Of a stretch of DNA of 64,000 nucleotides, positions 61,118-64,000 are shown piece after piece. The stretch's first letter is position 1; every line of letters starts with the position of its first letter. The stretch spans positions 1,054,001 through 1,118,000 of the forward strand of contig NC_007426.1 of assembly GCF_000026045.1 (NCBI RefSeq). The letters are read 5' to 3'. A program made the translations under genes and the position numbers. The notes below the pieces were generated by a model, which was given only the letters and a program-made list of their open reading frames with translations, was not told the origin of the DNA and searched no databases. The DNA is from Natronomonas pharaonis DSM 2160 (GTDB taxonomy: Archaea > Halobacteriota > Halobacteria > Halobacteriales > Haloarculaceae).

Positions 61118-61797
61118 GCAGCGAAAAACTCCACGATACGACTTCGACGCAACAGGCCCGGATGGGTGACGGCGTCGACGACCGGTTCAACTCCAAACTC
61201 CGGGAGGCGTTCGGCTCGACGCCGTTCATCCTCACGAAGTTCGACAAGTTCATGAACTGGGTGCGGGGCAACTCGATGTTCATGCTGCAGTTCGGTATCG
61301 CTTGCTGCAGCATCGAGATGATTCACACCTACGCCATCAAACACGACCTCGACCGGTTCGGGGCGGGGGTCCCCCGGGCGTCGCCGCGGCAGGCGGACGT
61401 TATCATCGTTCCCGGGACCATCGTCTCGAAGTTCGCCCCGCGGATGAAGCGTGTCTACGACCAGATGCCCGAACCGAAGTTCGTCGTCGGGATGGGTTCG
61501 TGTACGATTTCGGGCGGTCCCTTCCAGGAGGGGTACAACGTCATCAAGGGGGCCGAAGAGGTCATCCCCGTCGATATCCACGTTCCTGGCTGCCCCCCTC
61601 GGCCGGAGGCGCTCATCTACGGCATCGCCAAGCTTCAAGAGCGCATCCGAAACGGCGAAACCTCTCCCGTGACGGTCAAGCCTTACGAACTGGAGGAGTT
61701 CGGCGACCTCGAACGGGACGAACTGGTACAGCACCTCGCAGACCAAATCGACGAGGAGGACCTTGTCATGCGGTACAACTGGGCTGATTCGCCATGA
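61114..61797 (+). CDS. nuoB: Complex I subunit B (N2 iron-sulfur subunit)
   Basis: 227 residues. Binds the terminal [4Fe-4S] cluster N2. Cysteines lie in GIACCSIEM, the GSCTIS segment and HVPGCPPRPEAL. RASPRQADVIIVPGTIV is the usual loop. An N-terminal polar extension of about 50 residues precedes the fold. It overlaps both nuoA and nuoCD by 4 bp. Confidence 0.96.
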   Translation: MSSEKLHDTTSTQQARMGDGVDDRFNSKLREAFGSTPFILTKFDKFMNWVRGNSMFMLQFGIACCSIEMIHTYAIKHDLDRFGAGVPRASPRQADVIIVPGTIVSKFAPRMKRVYDQMPEPKFVVGMGSCTISGGPFQEGYNVIKGAEEVIPVDIHVPGCPPRPEALIYGIAKLQERIRNGETSPVTVKPYELEEFGDLERDELVQHLADQIDEEDLVMRYNWADSP

Positions 61798-63464
61798 GCC
61801 TGCAGGAGCCAGCCTCCGACATCGGAGAGACGGCCGACGGCGAGGTCGACTACGCCGAACTCGAAGCGCTGCTCGGCGAGCACGTCATCGACCGGGAAGA
61901 GCACGTCAACGCGCCCGCGTTCGTCGTCCGTCCCGACGAGGTTCAGGATGTGCTGTTCGCGCTGCGCGACGAGGCGGGCTTCGACTATCTCTCGAACGTC
62001 ACCGCACAGGAGTACGAGGACCGCTACGAGTCAATCTACCACCTGAAAAAATACGATGACCCGACACAGGAGGTCGGCGTCGTTGTCCCGGCAGCCAAGG
62101 GCGAGCCGGTAAGCCAGACCGCCGAGCCGGTCTACCGTACCGCCGACTGGCACGAGCGTGAGGCCTACGACCTCGTCGGCATCGAGTACGAGGGCCACCC
62201 CGATATGCGGCGGATTCTCCTGCCGGAGACATGGCAGGGCCACCCACTCGGGCTGGATTACGACCCCGAAAAGCCGCAGGTCGTCCCCTTCCGCGAGCAC
62301 AAAAACCCGCTCCAGCCGGACGAACACAGCGCCGAATCCGACACGATGTTGCTCAACGTCGGGCCACACCACCCGGCGACACACGGCGTGCTTCACGTAA
62401 AAGCGGTCCTCGACGGCGAGCAGATCGCCGACGTGGAACCGGACATCGGGTATCTCCACCGCTGTGAGGAGCAGATGTGCCAGCAGTCGACGTATCGGCA
62501 CCAGATAATGCCGTACCCCGACCGCTGGGACTACGTCTCCGCCGGTATCCTCAACGAGTGGGCCTACGCCCGCGCCGCCGAGGACATGGCGGATATCGAG
62601 GTTCCGGAGTACGCACAGGTCATCCGGACGATGTCGGCGGAGCTGTGCCGCATCGCGAGCCACATGCTCGCGCTGGGGACCTTCGCGCTGGACGTCTTCG
62701 GCGACTTCACCGCGGTCTTCCAGTATGCCTTCCGGGACCGCGAGGTCGTCCAGAACATCCTGGAGGACCTGACCGGCCAGCGGCTCATGTTCAACTACCT
62801 CCGGCTCGGCGGCGTCGCGTGGGACGTTCCTGAGCCGCGCGAGGCGTTCTTCGAGAAGATTCGGGACTTCCTCGACGACCTGCCGGAAAAGACCAAGGAG
62901 TACCACAACCTTATCACGTCCAACGAAATCTTCCAGGCACGCTGTGTCAACACCGGCGAGCTGCCGCCGGCGGTCGCAAAGCAGTACGGTGCGACCGGGC
63001 CGGTCGCCCGCGGCTCCGGCATCGACATCGACCTGCGTCGGGACGACCCGTACGGCTACTACGAGGAACTCGACTGGGATGTCGTTACCGAGGATGGCTG
63101 TGACAACTACAGCCGAGTACTCGTCCGGATGCGCGAAGTCGAGGAGTCGGCAAAGATTATCGAGCAGTGTGTCGACCTGCTGGAGGAGTGGCCGGAGGAC
63201 GACCGGGAGATTCAGTCGAACGTCCCCCGGACGCTCAAGCCGGACCCTGACACCGAAGTCTACCGCGGCGTCGAGGCCGCCAAGGGCGAACTCGGCATCT
63301 ACATGCGCGCCGACGGCACGGACAAGCCTGCGCGGTTCAAGATACGGAGCCCGTGCTTCTGTAACCTGCACACGCTGCGTGAGATGACCGAAGGCGAGTA
63401 CATTCCGGACCTCATCGCATCGCTCGGGAGTCTCGACATCGTCCTCGGGGAGGTGGACCGATAA
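61794..63464 (+). CDS. nuoCD: Complex I fused subunits C and D
   Basis: 556 residues. Residues 1-165 are NuoC-like (DWHEREAYDLVGIEYEGHPDMRRILLP). Residues 175-556 are NuoD (GPHHPATHGVL, HRCEEQMCQQSTYRH, and a C-terminal SPCFCNLHTLREM with the quinone-facing residues). The C-D fusion occurs in some bacteria and in haloarchaea. It binds quinone with NuoB. The ATG overlaps nuoB by 4 bp and the stop overlaps nuoH by one base. Confidence 0.96.
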   Translation: MSLQEPASDIGETADGEVDYAELEALLGEHVIDREEHVNAPAFVVRPDEVQDVLFALRDEAGFDYLSNVTAQEYEDRYESIYHLKKYDDPTQEVGVVVPAAKGEPVSQTAEPVYRTADWHEREAYDLVGIEYEGHPDMRRILLPETWQGHPLGLDYDPEKPQVVPFREHKNPLQPDEHSAESDTMLLNVGPHHPATHGVLHVKAVLDGEQIADVEPDIGYLHRCEEQMCQQSTYRHQIMPYPDRWDYVSAGILNEWAYARAAEDMADIEVPEYAQVIRTMSAELCRIASHMLALGTFALDVFGDFTAVFQYAFRDREVVQNILEDLTGQRLMFNYLRLGGVAWDVPEPREAFFEKIRDFLDDLPEKTKEYHNLITSNEIFQARCVNTGELPPAVAKQYGATGPVARGSGIDIDLRRDDPYGYYEELDWDVVTEDGCDNYSRVLVRMREVEESAKIIEQCVDLLEEWPEDDREIQSNVPRTLKPDPDTEVYRGVEAAKGELGIYMRADGTDKPARFKIRSPCFCNLHTLREMTEGEYIPDLIASLGSLDIVLGEVDR

Positions 63465-64000
63465 TGCTGCAGGGCGCGCCGCTGCCGGAACGGCTCGCGG
63501 AACTGCTCGGGCTCGGTCCCGGCCCCGGGAGCACTGCTCTCGCGGCGCTTCTCGGTGCCGCAATCGTTGGGACACTGATGATGACGATGACTGCCGTTGC
63601 CGGCCCGTGGGCAAAGCGAAAGGTGACGGCAGCGTTCACCGACCGGTATGCGGTCAACCGGCTCGGCCCGTTCGGCATCATTATCATCGTTGCCGATGCG
63701 GTGCGGCTGCTCTCAAAGGAGCTTATCGTTCCTGACGGCGTTGACCGACCGACGTGGGACCTCGCGCCCATCGTGCTGGCCTTTTCGGCGCTTTTGGGCT
63801 TCGCCGTTATCCCGATGGGAAGCGGTATCCATCTGGCTGACCCCGAAGTCGGGCTCGTCTACGTCTTTGCCATCGCCTCGATTGCCTCGCTGGGGCTCGT
63901 GATGGCCGGCTACGCCTCGAACAACAAGTACTCGCTTCTCGGCGGGCTGCGGGCGGTCGCCCAGAACCTCGCCTACGAGATTCCGCTGGTGCTCATCGCT
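63464..64000 (+). CDS. nuoH: Complex I membrane subunit H (3' end outside window)
   Basis: 179 codons are visible from the ATG at 63464 and the frame is open at the right edge. The start overlaps the nuoCD stop by one base (TAATG). The visible part has a polar N-terminus, TM1 (about 28-48) and further helices. RLGPFGIIIIVADAVRLLSKE and IPMGSG lie in the quinone-pocket region, and a late NNKYSLLGGLRAVAQNLAYEIPL loop is characteristic of NuoH. It anchors the quinone-binding module to the membrane arm. Confidence 0.95.
   Translation, partial: MLQGAPLPERLAELLGLGPGPGSTALAALLGAAIVGTLMMTMTAVAGPWAKRKVTAAFTDRYAVNRLGPFGIIIIVADAVRLLSKELIVPDGVDRPTWDLAPIVLAFSALLGFAVIPMGSGIHLADPEVGLVYVFAIASIASLGLVMAGYASNNKYSLLGGLRAVAQNLAYEIPLVLIA

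Noticed and set aside
1-64000. CRISPR arrays, IS elements, tRNA or rRNA genes, replication origin
   Set aside because: I saw no regular repeat-spacer pattern, transposase, cloverleaf-like T-loop sequence, rRNA stretch or Orc1/Cdc6 gene by reading. A covariance-model scan would be needed to exclude small RNAs.

Overview
This window is a gene-dense stretch of a haloarchaeal chromosome. Supporting signs are high GC, strongly acidic predicted proteins, Tat-type lipoprotein signals, TFB transcription factors, archaeal TATA boxes about 25 nt upstream of ATG codons (leaderless mRNAs), an archaeal UMP kinase, a class I lysyl-tRNA synthetase, S19e, 3-dehydroquinate synthase II, PitA and a NuoCD-type complex I cluster. 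The gene set and order fit a Natronomonas-like organism. That is an inference from remembered gene content, not a database match. I see no IS element, CRISPR array, rRNA, tRNA or replication origin.

Layout. 1-10 kb: the 5' part of cheB (running off the left edge), a divergent chemotaxis transducer, RtcB RNA ligase, a HerA-like ATPase, tpiA, two lipoproteins and a small haloarchaeal protein. 10-18.4 kb: a leftward branched-chain amino acid block, leuA then ilvB-ilvN-ilvC-(80-aa protein)-leuC-leuD-leuB, with very tight spacing from ilvB onward. 18.6-28 kb: gamma-carbonic-anhydrase-like protein, thiC, a membrane protein, a thiolase/DUF35 pair, a membrane zinc-ribbon protein, the first tfb, an SDR and APH-family pair, and an FKBP isomerase. 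28-39 kb: rhomboid protease, HEAT-repeat protein, zinc-finger HTR-like protein, METTL5-like methyltransferase, two convergent shikimate genes, a TRAM protein, an AglD-like glycosyltransferase, a second tfb and a DUF5787-type gene. 39-47 kb: two metallo-beta-lactamase-fold hydrolases (PhnP-like and RNase Z) around an AAA ATPase, MaoC, hisB, thiolase and pitA. 47-56 kb: two small DUF7123-like genes, two site-2 proteases, lysS-pyrH, moaE, thiL and S19e. 56-64 kb: an Agl23-like membrane protein, purK, a NosL-like lipoprotein, purE and the start of the nuo operon (A, B, CD, H; H runs off the right edge).

The most interesting points are mainly regulatory. A 25-codon ORF rich in Val, Ile and Leu sits exactly where a leaderless ilvB transcript should begin, and a GC hairpin covers its stop codon, so it looks like an attenuation leader. 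leuA has no ATG, GTG or TTG able to cover its catalytic N-terminus, while the properly placed ATG opens a short out-of-frame ORF. Several promoters carry perfect palindromes around or beside the TATA box. The two tfb paralogues share a 95-bp identical tract that suggests gene conversion. The gene after the second tfb has a PD-x8-ENK pattern and a C-terminal PIP-box-like tail, so it may be an undescribed PCNA-associated nuclease-fold protein. The 80-aa protein inside the ilv/leu operon is built from two copies of one motif.
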